Source of the DNA: Sphingomonas mali NBRC 15500
Lineage (GTDB): Bacteria; Pseudomonadota; Alphaproteobacteria; Sphingomonadales; Sphingomonadaceae
NCBI RefSeq assembly: GCF_001598415.1
Contig: NZ_BCYX01000026.1
Coordinates: forward strand, 1-64,000
Length of the DNA stretch: 64,000 bases
Reading direction: 5' to 3'
Positions 16,830-25,802 of this stretch are shown piece after piece. The stretch's first letter is position 1; every line of letters starts with the position of its first letter. A program made the position numbers and the translations under genes. Below the pieces are notes generated by a model. That model searched no databases, was not told the origin of the DNA, and saw only the letters and a list, made by a program, of their open reading frames with translations.

Positions 16830-17993
16830 TTAGTTGGAAGCTTTCGCGGTCGCGTAGGCCCAGTCGAGCCAGGGGCCGAGCGCCTCGATATCGGCGGTGT
16901 CGACGGTCGCGCCACACCAAATGCGCAAGCCCGGAGGCGCGTCGCGATAGCCGGCGACGTCGAACGCGGCGCCTTCCTTCTCAAGAGCGCTTGCCATCGC
17001 CTTGATCAGCGCCTCGTCGGCACCCGCGACCGTCAGGCAGACGCTGGTCTTCGACCGCGACGCCTCGTCCACCGCGAGATGGCCGAGCCAGTCACGCTCC
17101 GCCACGATCTTGTCGAGCGCGGCGGCATTGGCATCCGAGCGCGCGATCAGGCCTTGCGCACCGCCAACCGACTTCGCCCATTCGAGCGCGAAGATGGCGT
17201 CCTCGACTGCAAGCATCGACGGCGTATTGATCGTCTCGCCCTTGAACACGCCTTCGGTCAGCGCGCCCTTCGACACCAGGCGGAACACCTTGGGCAGCGG
17301 CCAGGCCGGGGTATATTCGGTCAGACGTTCGACCGCGCGCGGGCCGAGGATCAGGACGCCATGGCCGCCTTCGCCGCCCAGCACCTTCTGCCACGAGAAG
17401 GTCGCGACATCGATCTTGTCCCAGGGCAAGTCATAGGCGAACACCGCGCTGGTCGCGTCGGCGAAGCTCAGCCCCTCGCGGTCGGCCGGGATCCAGTCGC
17501 CGTTGGGGACGCGCACGCCGCTGGTGGTGCCGTTCCAGGTGAACAGCACGTCGTTCGACCAGTCGACTTGGGTCAGGTCAGGCAGCTGGCCGTAATCGGC
17601 ACGCACCACGGTCGGTTCGATCTTGAGCTGCTTGACCGCGTCGGTGACCCAGCCCTCGCCGAAGCTTTCCCAGGCGAGGGCGGTGACCTCACGCGCGCCA
17701 AGCATGGTCCACATCGCCATCTCGAACGCGCCGGTGTCGGAGCCCGGGACGATGCCGATGCGATGCGAGTCGGGGAGCTTGAGCAGTTCGCGCATCAGGT
17801 CGATGGCATATTGCAGCCGTGCCTTGCCGAGCTTCGAGCGGTGCGACCGGCCGAGCACCTCGACCGCGAGCTTGGAGGCGTCCCAGCCCGGAGGCTTGGC
17901 GCAGGGACCGGAAGAAAAATGGGGGCGAGCCGGCTTGGTGGCGGGCTTGGCAATGGACGCAATGGTGGCGTCGGCAACGGTAGTTTCAGTCAT
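16830..17993 (-). CDS. serC: Phosphoserine aminotransferase
   Basis: SerC transfers an amino group to 3-phosphohydroxypyruvate with PLP. The 387-residue protein is the alphaproteobacterial long type, marked by HFSSGPCAKPPGWD near residue 22; the PLP lysine lies in FSWQKVLGGEGGHG. The ATG at 17993 (MTETTVADA) has AGGAGAG 5 bases upstream; longer upstream starts lack support. The leader contains a small hairpin that covers this Shine-Dalgarno (17999-18014). serA follows 106 bases downstream. Confidence 0.95.
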   Translation of the reverse strand: MTETTVADATIASIAKPATKPARPHFSSGPCAKPPGWDASKLAVEVLGRSHRSKLGKARLQYAIDLMRELLKLPDSHRIGIVPGSDTGAFEMAMWTMLGAREVTALAWESFGEGWVTDAVKQLKIEPTVVRADYGQLPDLTQVDWSNDVLFTWNGTTSGVRVPNGDWIPADREGLSFADATSAVFAYDLPWDKIDVATFSWQKVLGGEGGHGVLILGPRAVERLTEYTPAWPLPKVFRLVSKGALTEGVFKGETINTPSMLAVEDAIFALEWAKSVGGAQGLIARSDANAAALDKIVAERDWLGHLAVDEASRSKTSVCLTVAGADEALIKAMASALEKEGAAFDVAGYRDAPPGLRIWCGATVDTADIEALGPWLDWAYATAKASN

Positions 17994-17998
17994 GTAGT

Positions 17999-18014
17999 CT
18001 CTCCTCGCAGAGAG
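17999..18014 (-). promoter_or_regulatory. Shine-Dalgarno-hiding hairpin in the serC leader
   Basis: In the serC sense, CTCTCT-GCGA-GGAGAG forms a 6-bp stem with a GNRA tetraloop, and GGAGAG is the serC ribosome-binding site. A structured serC leader is known in Alphaproteobacteria (Rfam serC motif); position fits, but I could not check the consensus. GC-rich sequence 18015-18053 just upstream could form a second hairpin. Confidence 0.4.
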
Positions 18015-18142
18015 CGCGCGCGGCGTTGGGACCGCGTGGCCCGTCGGCCGCCCTAAAGATATTGTGCGCTGCGTCAAGCGACATGCGCTGGACGGCAAAG
18101 CGAACGTGCGGCAAGTTGCGTCGGGGCAGGGGGAGCGGGCGA

Positions 18143-18784
18143 ATGTATGAATTTCGCGATCCGAACGGGCGTGGGCGCGCGGCGATCATTGCCGTTCTTG
18201 TTTGGCTGGCGGCGGATTTTGCCTTTATGATCAGCAGCGGCCTGACGATAGCGGCGCTGAACGCGCTGGGGTCGGGAGCGGGACCTGCACCCGAAACCGC
18301 CGATACCGTCGCGGGCATCACCAGCACCGCCGTGCTGGTGACAATGCTGATTTCGATCGTCTTCGTTTCCCGCTGGATCATGCGCGTCAATGCAAATGCG
18401 CATTCGCTGTCCGATTCGATGACCATAACGCCCGGATGGAATGTCGGCTGGTTCTTCGTTCCCGTGGCGACCCTGTGGAAGCCGTTCCAGGGGTTGCGCG
18501 AGACGTGGCAAACGAGCGTCAGTCCTCATGAGCCGGAGTCGGTCCCCGTACCCGCAGTGATGCGCTGGTGGTGGGGATTGTGGCTGGCGACCAGCATAAT
18601 CGGCAACATTTCCTTCCGGCTCTCGCTCAACGTCAGCGACGTCGGGGCACTGATTGCAGCGAGTTGGCTGGACGTGGCATCGTTCTTCATCGATGTACCG
18701 CTGACCGTCGCATTGATCATGATGATCCGCCGCTTCAACGAGCTCCAGAAGCACGGGCCGGACTACGCCGAAACCTTCGCCTGA
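18143..18784 (+). CDS. DUF4328 family membrane protein
   Basis: The 213-residue protein has about five hydrophobic helices: near residues 14-36, 58-76, 105-118 (WNVGWFFVPVATLWKPFQ), 140-158 and 180-200. The motif GWNVGWFFVP-x4-WKPF and the later WWW-x-LW are typical of DUF4328 proteins, whose function is unknown. The start at 18143 (MYEFRDPNG) has GGGGAG 8 bases upstream; the longer frame from 18026 lacks such a site. It is divergent from serC and precedes the extensin-like gene by 57 bases. Confidence 0.85.
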   Translation: MYEFRDPNGRGRAAIIAVLVWLAADFAFMISSGLTIAALNALGSGAGPAPETADTVAGITSTAVLVTMLISIVFVSRWIMRVNANAHSLSDSMTITPGWNVGWFFVPVATLWKPFQGLRETWQTSVSPHEPESVPVPAVMRWWWGLWLATSIIGNISFRLSLNVSDVGALIAASWLDVASFFIDVPLTVALIMMIRRFNELQKHGPDYAETFA

Positions 18785-18808
18785 CCGGCGGCACGTGCCG
18801 TCGCGCGA

Positions 18809-18823
18809 TTAACGATTCGTTAA
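18809..18823 (+). promoter_or_regulatory. Full CtrA box with an embedded GANTC methylation site
   Basis: The sequence TTAA-CGATTCG-TTAA, followed by CC, is an exact match to the CtrA consensus TTAA-N7-TTAA. The 7-base spacer contains GATTC, a CcrM site. It lies 18 bases before the start of the extensin-like gene, so CtrA could act as activator of a short leader or as repressor. Confidence 0.65.
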
Positions 18824-18841
18824 CCATGTTCGCGCACATCA

Positions 18842-19510
18842 ATGCGCGTGAAGCGTCTCGTTCCCTTGCTCGGCTTCGTGCTGTCGGGTTGCCTGTTCGG
18901 CGGAGGGGGTAATGACCATATGCCGCCGCGCCGCCCTGCCGGGGCGCCGCCCGTCACGCTCAATCTGCCGACCAGTCGTGAAACGCAGATGTGCTACGCC
19001 GATCTGTCGCGTGAGGACGTGCGCTATTCGCCGCTTCCGGACCGCGACTATGGCGGCGGCTGCAATGTCATCGGGGCGGTGCAGCTGATCGATATCGGCG
19101 TTCCCGTCACCGGGCTGAAGGCGATGCGCTGCGGCCTCGCGGAAGAGTTCATCGGCTGGACGCGCAACGCGGTCGCCCCCGCCGCTTACCAGATCCTCGG
19201 CAGCCGCCTGATGAAGGTCGAGACGTTCGGCACCTATGCCTGTCGCAACACGATCGGTGCTCCGACGACGCGATTGTCGGGCCATGCGCTGGCGAACGCG
19301 GTCGACGTCTCTGCGTTCATCCTGGCAGATGGACGCCGGGTGTCGATCCAGGACGGCTGGCGATCGGACGATGCGGAGGTGCGACGCTTTCTCGACGTCA
19401 TCCACGCGTCCGCCTGCAAGCGCTTCGGCACCGTGCTCAGCCCCGATTACAATGTCGCGCACCACGATCATCTGCATCTCGAAGACGACCACAAGAGCTT
19501 CTGTCGCTGA
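18842..19510 (+). CDS. Extensin-like C-terminal domain lipoprotein
   Basis: The 222-residue protein begins with a lipoprotein signal (LVPLLGFVLSGC, acylated Cys17) and continues with the extensin-like C-terminal domain found across Alphaproteobacteria. Recognisable features are CYADLSREDVRYSPLPD, TYACRN, LSGHALANAVDVSAF, GWR and the C-terminal HHDHLHLE. The His/Asp pattern resembles peptidoglycan-cutting LAS metallopeptidases (H-x6-D and H-x-H), so wall hydrolysis is plausible but unproven. A consensus CtrA box directly upstream suggests cell-cycle timing. The ATG at 18842 and a GTG at 18848 are both possible starts. Confidence 0.85.
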   Translation: MRVKRLVPLLGFVLSGCLFGGGGNDHMPPRRPAGAPPVTLNLPTSRETQMCYADLSREDVRYSPLPDRDYGGGCNVIGAVQLIDIGVPVTGLKAMRCGLAEEFIGWTRNAVAPAAYQILGSRLMKVETFGTYACRNTIGAPTTRLSGHALANAVDVSAFILADGRRVSIQDGWRSDDAEVRRFLDVIHASACKRFGTVLSPDYNVAHHDHLHLEDDHKSFCR

Positions 19511-19512
19511 TT

Positions 19513-19536
19513 CCCTTTCCCGCGCGCGGGAAAGGG
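19513..19536. repeat. Perfect 24-base palindrome after the extensin-like gene
   Basis: CCCTTTCCCGCG is followed directly by its reverse complement. A second GGGGGC/GCCCCCC pairing lies just downstream (19541-19562). It may be a repeat relic or end transcription; no U tract is present. Confidence 0.6.
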
Positions 19537-19597
19537 CTCAGGGGGCCTCGCCCAAGCCCCCCTTCAATCCGTCACAACTTTGCTCTAACGCGCTGGG

Positions 19598-20533
19598 ATG
19601 ACTGATACCCGAGTACCGTCGCGCGTCTTTCCGCGCGCGAAACAGGAAGCCGACCGCGCCAAGGGCGGTGTCTCCACCCCGCAGACCCAGGATCCGGCCT
19701 ACCGGCTCGCCTTTCAGGACATGGACTTCCTGCTGCGCGAGGATCTGCGTCCGGTCCGGTTCCAGCTCGAGCTCCTCAAGCCCGAACTGGTGATCGATGA
19801 GGCGGGGATTGCTTCCACCTTCGTGATGTATGGATCGGCCCGCATCCCCGCGCCGGACAGGGCGCAGGCTTTGTTAGCGGCGGCGACCGATGACGCGTCC
19901 CGCAAGATTGCCGAACGGCTGGTCGCCAAGTCCAAATATTACGAAGTCGCACGCGAACTCGGTCGGCTGGCGTCGGGCTTCGCGGTCGACACCGACGGGC
20001 GTCGCCACTTCGTCGTCTGTTCGGGCGGTGGCCCGTCGATCATGGAGGCGGCCAATCGCGGTGCGGCGGATGTCGGGGCCGAATCGATCGGACTCAACAT
20101 CGTGCTGCCGCACGAACAGGCGCCCAATCCTTACGTGACGCCGCGGCTGAGCCTGCAATTCCACTATTTCGCGCTTCGCAAGATGCACTTCCTGCTCCAC
20201 GCGCGCGCTCTCGCGGCATTTCCGGGCGGCTTTGGCACGTTCGACGAATTGTTCGAGCTGCTGACGCTGATCCAGACCGGGAAGATCCAGCCGATCCCGG
20301 TGCTGCTCTATGGCAAGGAATTCTGGCAGCGAGTGGTCAATTTCGAAGCGCTGGTCGAGGAAGGCGTGGTCAGCGCCAAGGATCTCGACATCTTCACCTA
20401 TTGCGAGACGGCGGAAGAGGGCTGGGAATGCGTCCAGCGTTTTTACCAGGACCGGTCACTGGATACCGGTCTCGCCGAAGCGGAGCAGCATGCCGCCGAC
20501 GAGATCGCGGCCCAGGCCAATACGTCGCGATAG
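19598..20533 (+). CDS. LOG family protein (lysine decarboxylase-like fold)
   Basis: The 311-residue protein has the Rossmann-like LOG core with VMYGSARIP, the nucleotide loop VCSGGGPSIMEAANRGA, and the signature PGGFGTFDELFE. LOG enzymes release free bases from cytokinin or nucleoside 5'-monophosphates; in most bacteria the physiological substrate is uncertain. An N-terminal extension of about 85 residues and a C-terminal tail of about 40 make it longer than the 180-220 residues of plant-type LOG proteins, matching the longer bacterial subgroup. It is monocistronic by context: the gap after it holds a REP pair. Confidence 0.87.
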   Translation: MTDTRVPSRVFPRAKQEADRAKGGVSTPQTQDPAYRLAFQDMDFLLREDLRPVRFQLELLKPELVIDEAGIASTFVMYGSARIPAPDRAQALLAAATDDASRKIAERLVAKSKYYEVARELGRLASGFAVDTDGRRHFVVCSGGGPSIMEAANRGAADVGAESIGLNIVLPHEQAPNPYVTPRLSLQFHYFALRKMHFLLHARALAAFPGGFGTFDELFELLTLIQTGKIQPIPVLLYGKEFWQRVVNFEALVEEGVVSAKDLDIFTYCETAEEGWECVQRFYQDRSLDTGLAEAEQHAADEIAAQANTSR

Positions 20534-20545
20534 CTTAAGGAAAAA

Positions 20546-20668
20546 TCCTCCCCATCCAAGATGGGGAGGGGGACCAGCCGAAGGCTGCAGGAGGGGATTT
20601 TGGCGAGGGACAACGCCGCGCTGACGGGCGTCGTCCCCTCCCTCCCCATGCAAGCATGGGGAGGATTT
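20546..20668. repeat. Inverted REP pair, CTCCCC family (copies B3a, B3b)
   Basis: TCCTCCCCAT-CCAAG-ATGGGGAGG (20546-20569) faces CCTCCCCATG-CAA-GCATGGGGAGGA (20641-20665), with GGACCAGCC-GAA-GGCTG in between. The layout is the same as the ligD element, here in a true intergenic gap between two convergent genes. Confidence 0.8.
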
Positions 20669-20678
20669 ATCTTCGAGC

Positions 20679-21350
20679 TTATTTCTTGGCGGCAGGCGCG
20701 GCGGTGTTAGCCGCAGCCGGTGCGGTGGCATTGCCGTCCGCCGGAGCGCTCGCATTGCCAGTAGCCGGCGCCGCGCTGTTACCGTCAGCAGCCTTGGCAT
20801 CCTTGCCCGCCGGGGCAGCGGCTGGCGCGGCCGGCAGGGGCAGGTTCGAGCCCTGCTGGTTCAGATACAGGATCACGTCGGCGCGATCCTTGGGGTTCGA
20901 CAGACCCGCGAAGGTCATCTTGGTACCCGGCGCGAACTTGCGCGGGCTGGTCAGCCAGGCGTTGAGCGAATCGAAGTCCCACTTGCCGCCCTTGGCCTTC
21001 AGCGCATCGGAGAAGGCGAAGCCGCCCTTGCCGGTCGCCACCGCTTCGCCGACCGTCGCATAGAGATTCGGGCCGATGCCGTTGGCGCCGCCCTGGTTGA
21101 TCGTGTGGCAGGCCGCGCACTTCTTGAACACCTCGGCGCCCTTGGCGGCGTCGGCGGTGGGCAGCAAGGACGCGATCGGCACTTCGGCCGCCGCGCCGCT
21201 CTCGCCGCCCTCGTCCACCGCCTCGACGGGATAGCCTTCCTTCTTCGGCTCGCCGCTGTGGAACACCATGCCGCCAACGATCGTGGCGCCAAGCGCGACA
21301 AAGCACCCTGCGAGGGTCCAGCCAGCGATCGTGTTGGTCTTGTCGGACAT
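20679..21350 (-). CDS. Membrane-anchored cytochrome c
   Basis: The 223-residue protein has an uncleaved N-terminal helix (about residues 10-30), an acidic stretch (EAVDEGGESGAA), a class I cytochrome c domain with heme motif CAACH (about residues 82-86) and the axial Met in GTKMTFAGL, then an Ala/Pro/Asn-rich tail of about 50 residues. This matches CycM-type anchored cytochromes that carry electrons from the bc1 complex to terminal oxidase in Alphaproteobacteria. The long repetitive tail is unusual and may be a spacer. Confidence 0.9.
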   Translation of the reverse strand: MSDKTNTIAGWTLAGCFVALGATIVGGMVFHSGEPKKEGYPVEAVDEGGESGAAAEVPIASLLPTADAAKGAEVFKKCAACHTINQGGANGIGPNLYATVGEAVATGKGGFAFSDALKAKGGKWDFDSLNAWLTSPRKFAPGTKMTFAGLSNPKDRADVILYLNQQGSNLPLPAAPAAAPAGKDAKAADGNSAAPATGNASAPADGNATAPAAANTAAPAAKK

Positions 21351-21450
21351 GATTTTTCGCGTACGCCCCTGAATTGAGTAGCAGCCCTTTAGTAAGCGTA
21401 TTCGCGGGGGGCAAGGTGGCTGTTGTTTGGCGACCTACGGTCGCGAGCGG

Positions 21451-21524
21451 CACCAGCCCGCTCCCCCACCCGTCCGCCCATAGCATATCCTGATTGGGCG
21501 GACGGGTGGGGGAGCAGGCTGGTG
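21451..21524. repeat. Large palindrome with 14-base loop (copy D1)
   Basis: A 30-base arm (21451-21480, CACCAGCCCGCTCCCCCACC...) pairs with 21495-21524 with one mismatch around a 14-base loop. A second copy at 59817-59898 has the same size loop. Stem positions that differ between the copies differ on both arms. Confidence 0.85.
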
Positions 21525-21598
21525 TCAGACACGCGCGCGAGCGCGTCAAACAAAGCTCGGGTTGATAGTCCCCGTGCGGACCTCTAATCGCCGCCGCC

Positions 21599-22489
21599 AT
21601 GGAGAATTTCGCCGCCCCCGCCCAGTCCATCGTTGCCGCGATGACCGAAGCCGCTGCCCGCGAGCCCGAGCGCGCCGTGGCGTTTCAGGGCGCGCCGGGC
21701 GCCAACAGCCATGTTGCGGTGGAGGAAACGTTCCCCAATGGACTGCCGCTACCGTGCTTCAGCTTCGACGACGCGATCGACGCGGTGAAGGAAGGACGCG
21801 CCGATTGCGCGGTCATTCCGATCGAGAATTCGCTCCATGGCCGTGTCGCCGACATCCATTTCCTGCTGCCCGAATCGGGGCTGGTGATCACCGGCGAGCA
21901 TTTCCTGCCGATCCGCTACGCCTTGATGGGCGTCGGCCCGCTCGACGGCGTCAAGGAAGCCATGAGCCATCCCCAGGCGCTCGGCCAATGCCGGCATTGG
22001 CTGAAGGCGCGCGGCATCAACCCGATCGCCTATCCCGACACCGCCGGCGCCGCAGCTTTGGTCGCCGAGATCAACGACCCCAAGATCGCCGCGCTCGCGC
22101 CGCCGCCATCGGCCAAGATCTACGGCCTTGAAACGCTGGCGAGCAACATCGCCGACGCCGAGCATAATACAACGCGTTTCGTGACCCTGGCGCGGGGCAG
22201 CCGCCCGCTGACGGGTGACGGTCCGTTCATGACGACGATCATTTTCGAGGTGAAGAACGTCCCCGCCGCTTTGTACAAGGCGATGGGTGGGTTCGCGACC
22301 AACGGCGTCAACATGACCAAGCTCGAAAGCTATCAGCGCGGCGGCAGCTTCGCGGCGACCGATTTCTACGCCGATGTCGAGGGACGGCCGGGCGACGAGA
22401 ATCTCGATCGCGCGCTGGAGGAACTGGGCTTCCATTCGAAGTGGATGCGCGTGCTGGGCAGCTATCCGCAGGCGCGGAAGCGCGGATAG
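21599..22489 (+). CDS. pheA: Prephenate dehydratase
   Basis: PheA makes phenylpyruvate from prephenate for phenylalanine synthesis. The 296-residue protein is the monofunctional type: a periplasmic-binding-like catalytic domain (about 24-205, with VAFQGAPGANSHVA at the start and TRFVTLAR holding the conserved Thr-Arg-Phe) and a C-terminal ACT domain (about 218-290, with MTKLESYQRGG, the ESRP-like phenylalanine-sensing position). There is no chorismate mutase domain. Divergent from the cytochrome c gene, with palindrome D1 between them. Confidence 0.95.
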   Translation: MENFAAPAQSIVAAMTEAAAREPERAVAFQGAPGANSHVAVEETFPNGLPLPCFSFDDAIDAVKEGRADCAVIPIENSLHGRVADIHFLLPESGLVITGEHFLPIRYALMGVGPLDGVKEAMSHPQALGQCRHWLKARGINPIAYPDTAGAAALVAEINDPKIAALAPPPSAKIYGLETLASNIADAEHNTTRFVTLARGSRPLTGDGPFMTTIIFEVKNVPAALYKAMGGFATNGVNMTKLESYQRGGSFAATDFYADVEGRPGDENLDRALEELGFHSKWMRVLGSYPQARKRG

Positions 22490-22497
22490 GCTATTCT

Positions 22498-22520
22498 CCC
22501 TCTCCCCGATGGGGAGAGGG
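22498..22520. repeat. Solo CCCTCTCCCC hairpin (copy A5)
   Basis: CCCTCTCCCC-GAT-GGGGAGAGGG, a perfect 10-bp stem followed by AGTTAG, the same sequence that borders cassette 2 at 15135-15140. No DUF559 gene is attached. It begins 9 bases after the pheA stop and could end pheA transcription. Confidence 0.8.
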
Positions 22521-22586
22521 AGTTAGGGCGCTGAGGTATGACTTTGTGAAGTTAGGTATCGCCATTCTCTTCTCGGTTCGCGTCGC

Positions 22587-23744
22587 ATGACGCCGCGCGT
22601 CCTGATCATCGCCGGGTCTGATTCGGGCGGTGGCGCGGGAATCCAGGCCGATATCAAGACGGTGACGATGCTCGGGGGACACGCGATGACCGCGATCACC
22701 GCGATCACCGCGCAGAACACGCTCGGCGTCCAGGCGGTGCTGACGGTGCCGACCGAGATGGTGATCGCGCAGATCAATTCGGTGGTGACCGATATCGGCG
22801 TCGACGCGGTCAAGATCGGCATGATCGGGTCGGCGGCAACCGCGCATGCGGTGGCGGACGTGCTCGAGCATCTGTCGGTGCCGATCGTATTCGATCCGGT
22901 GATGGTCGCGACGAGCGGATCGGTCCTGGCGGATGACGAGACGATCGCTGCATTCGAGCGGCTCGGCCGCATAGCGTCGCTGGTGACGCCCAACCTCGTC
23001 GAACTCGCGGCCCTGTGCGGGCTCGACGCGTCTCTTCCCGACGATGTGCGAGAAGCAGCAACCGATTATGCGACGCGCCTCGGAACGCCGGTTCTCGCCA
23101 AAGGCGGGCATGGCGACGGCGACCAGGTCATCGATTGGCTGATCGACGGGGCCGGCCAGTGGACGCGGTGGCGAGGTGACCGGATCGCATCGGATCAAAC
23201 GCATGGCACCGGCTGCACGCTTGCGTCTGCTATCGCGACCTATCTCGCCCGAGGATGCCCTTGGAAGTCTGCGATCGTTCGCGCGCGGCAGTTCGTGCGG
23301 ATCGCGATCAAGGATGCGCCGGGACTCGGTAGCGGGCATGGGCCGATGGGGCAGCAATCCGTCCGACTCGATCTAGGATCGGGCGCGCGGCTCAATCAGG
23401 TCACGGTATCGACCAACGATTACACCGCTTCCTGCGCTTTTTACGCGACGCTCGGACTCAAGCAAATCGTGGACACGGACGATGCGCATTATGCTCGGTT
23501 CGAAGCTGCGGGCGGCGCCACGCTGTCGGTCGAGGTCGGGGCACGGCCCACCGTCTATTTCGAGTGCGAGAATTTGGATGCCGAGGTCGAACGGTTAGAG
23601 AATGCAGGCGTGACCTTCGACCAACCCCCTACCGACCAACCCTGGCTGTGGCGCGAAGCCCGGCTGACCGATCCGTCGGGCAATCCCGTGTGCCTGTACC
23701 AGGCTGGCGAGAACCGGCGCTATCCGCCCTGGCGGCTCGGCTGA
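22587..23744 (+). CDS. thiD: HMP/HMP-phosphate kinase ThiD fused to a VOC domain
   Basis: Residues 1 to about 258 are a complete Thi[30 protein letters not shown], and the anion-hole motif [19 protein letters not shown]. ThiD phosphorylates hydroxymethylpyrimidine twice in thiamine synthesis. Residues about 265-385 form a vicinal-oxygen-chelate (glyoxalase-like) domain: [25 protein letters not shown], then [19 protein letters not shown] and [18 protein letters not shown]. The reading frame is continuous with no stop or shift at the join. The VOC partner has no known role in thiamine synthesis. rnhB starts within the stop codon (TGATG). Confidence 0.92.
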   Translation: MTPRVLIIAGSDSGGGAGIQADIKTVTMLGGHAMTAITAITAQNTLGVQAVLTVPTEMVIAQINSVVTDIGVDAVKIGMIGSAATAHAVADVLEHLSVPIVFDPVMVATSGSVLADDETIAAFERLGRIASLVTPNLVELAALCGLDASLPDDVREAATDYATRLGTPVLAKGGHGDGDQVIDWLIDGAGQWTRWRGDRIASDQTHGTGCTLASAIATYLARGCPWKSAIVRARQFVRIAIKDAPGLGSGHGPMGQQSVRLDLGSGARLNQVTVSTNDYTASCAFYATLGLKQIVDTDDAHYARFEAAGGATLSVEVGARPTVYFECENLDAEVERLENAGVTFDQPPTDQPWLWREARLTDPSGNPVCLYQAGENRRYPPWRLG

Positions 23745-24361
23745 TGCCCGGCCTCAAACACGAAAAGCTCTGCCTCGCTCCGGTCGCCGGCGTCGACGAA
23801 GCCGGGCGCGGACCGCTCGCCGGACCGGTAGTCGCGGCGGCGGTGATCCTGCCGGCCAAGGGCATCCCGCGCGGGCTCGACGATTCGAAGAAGCTCAGCG
23901 CCGCCGAGCGCGCCCGGTTGCACGCCCGGCTGATGGACTGCGCGACCGTCGGCATCGGCATTTGCGAGGCGGACGAAATCGATACGCTCAATATCTATTG
24001 GGCGACGATGAAGGCGATGACACTCGCGGTCGAGGCGCTAGGCTGTCCGCCGGGCCATGTGCTGGTCGACGGCAACCGTGTGCCGCGCTGGACGTATCAG
24101 GCAACCGCGATCGTCGGCGGCGACGGCATCAGCATGTCGATCGCCGCCGCGTCGATCGTCGCCAAGCACACGCGCGACACGATCATGATCACCCATGCCG
24201 AATCATATCCGCATTACGGCTGGCATTCGAACAAGGGCTATAGCGCGCCTGAACATCTGCGCGCGCTGCGCGAGCACGGACCCTGTCCGCTGCATCGCCG
24301 GAGCTTCGCGCCGGTCGCCCGAGCGGCGCAGCCACAAGAAATTTCGGTTCTGCCGTTTTAA
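23744..24361 (+). CDS. rnhB: Ribonuclease HII
   Basis: RNase HII cuts RNA in RNA-DNA hybrids, including single ribonucleotides left by replication. The 205-residue protein has the signature [14 protein letters not shown] with catalytic Asp18 and Glu19, LVDGN with the third acidic residue near 109, and [10 protein letters not shown]. The ATG at 23744 overlaps the thiD stop by one base (TGATG), so translation is coupled; longer upstream starts would lie inside thiD. Neighbour ccrM follows 179 bases downstream with its own promoter region. Confidence 0.95.
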   Translation: MPGLKHEKLCLAPVAGVDEAGRGPLAGPVVAAAVILPAKGIPRGLDDSKKLSAAERARLHARLMDCATVGIGICEADEIDTLNIYWATMKAMTLAVEALGCPPGHVLVDGNRVPRWTYQATAIVGGDGISMSIAAASIVAKHTRDTIMITHAESYPHYGWHSNKGYSAPEHLRALREHGPCPLHRRSFAPVARAAQPQEISVLPF

Positions 24362-25677
<1,316 letters not shown>

Positions 25678-25695
25678 GACCCAATTCCGGAAATG

Positions 25696-25791
25696 CGTCA
25701 CCCCGGGCTTGTCCCGGGGTCCACCGTGCAGCAAACCCGAAACGCGCGGTTCCAGCCGCGCGGTGGATGCCGGGACGAGCCCGGCATGACG
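25696..25791. repeat. REP doublet, GTCA family (copy C5)
   Basis: CGTCACCCCGGGCTTGTCCC faces GACGAGCCCGGCATGACG, filling the ccrM-folP gap and ending 11 bases before the folP start. Confidence 0.8.
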
Positions 25792-25802
25792 AAGGTGAAT
25801 GA

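Noticed and set aside
22521-22586. TPP riboswitch before thiD
   Set aside because: The 66-base gap lacks the conserved CTGAGA and ACCTGA segments and is too short for the full aptamer.
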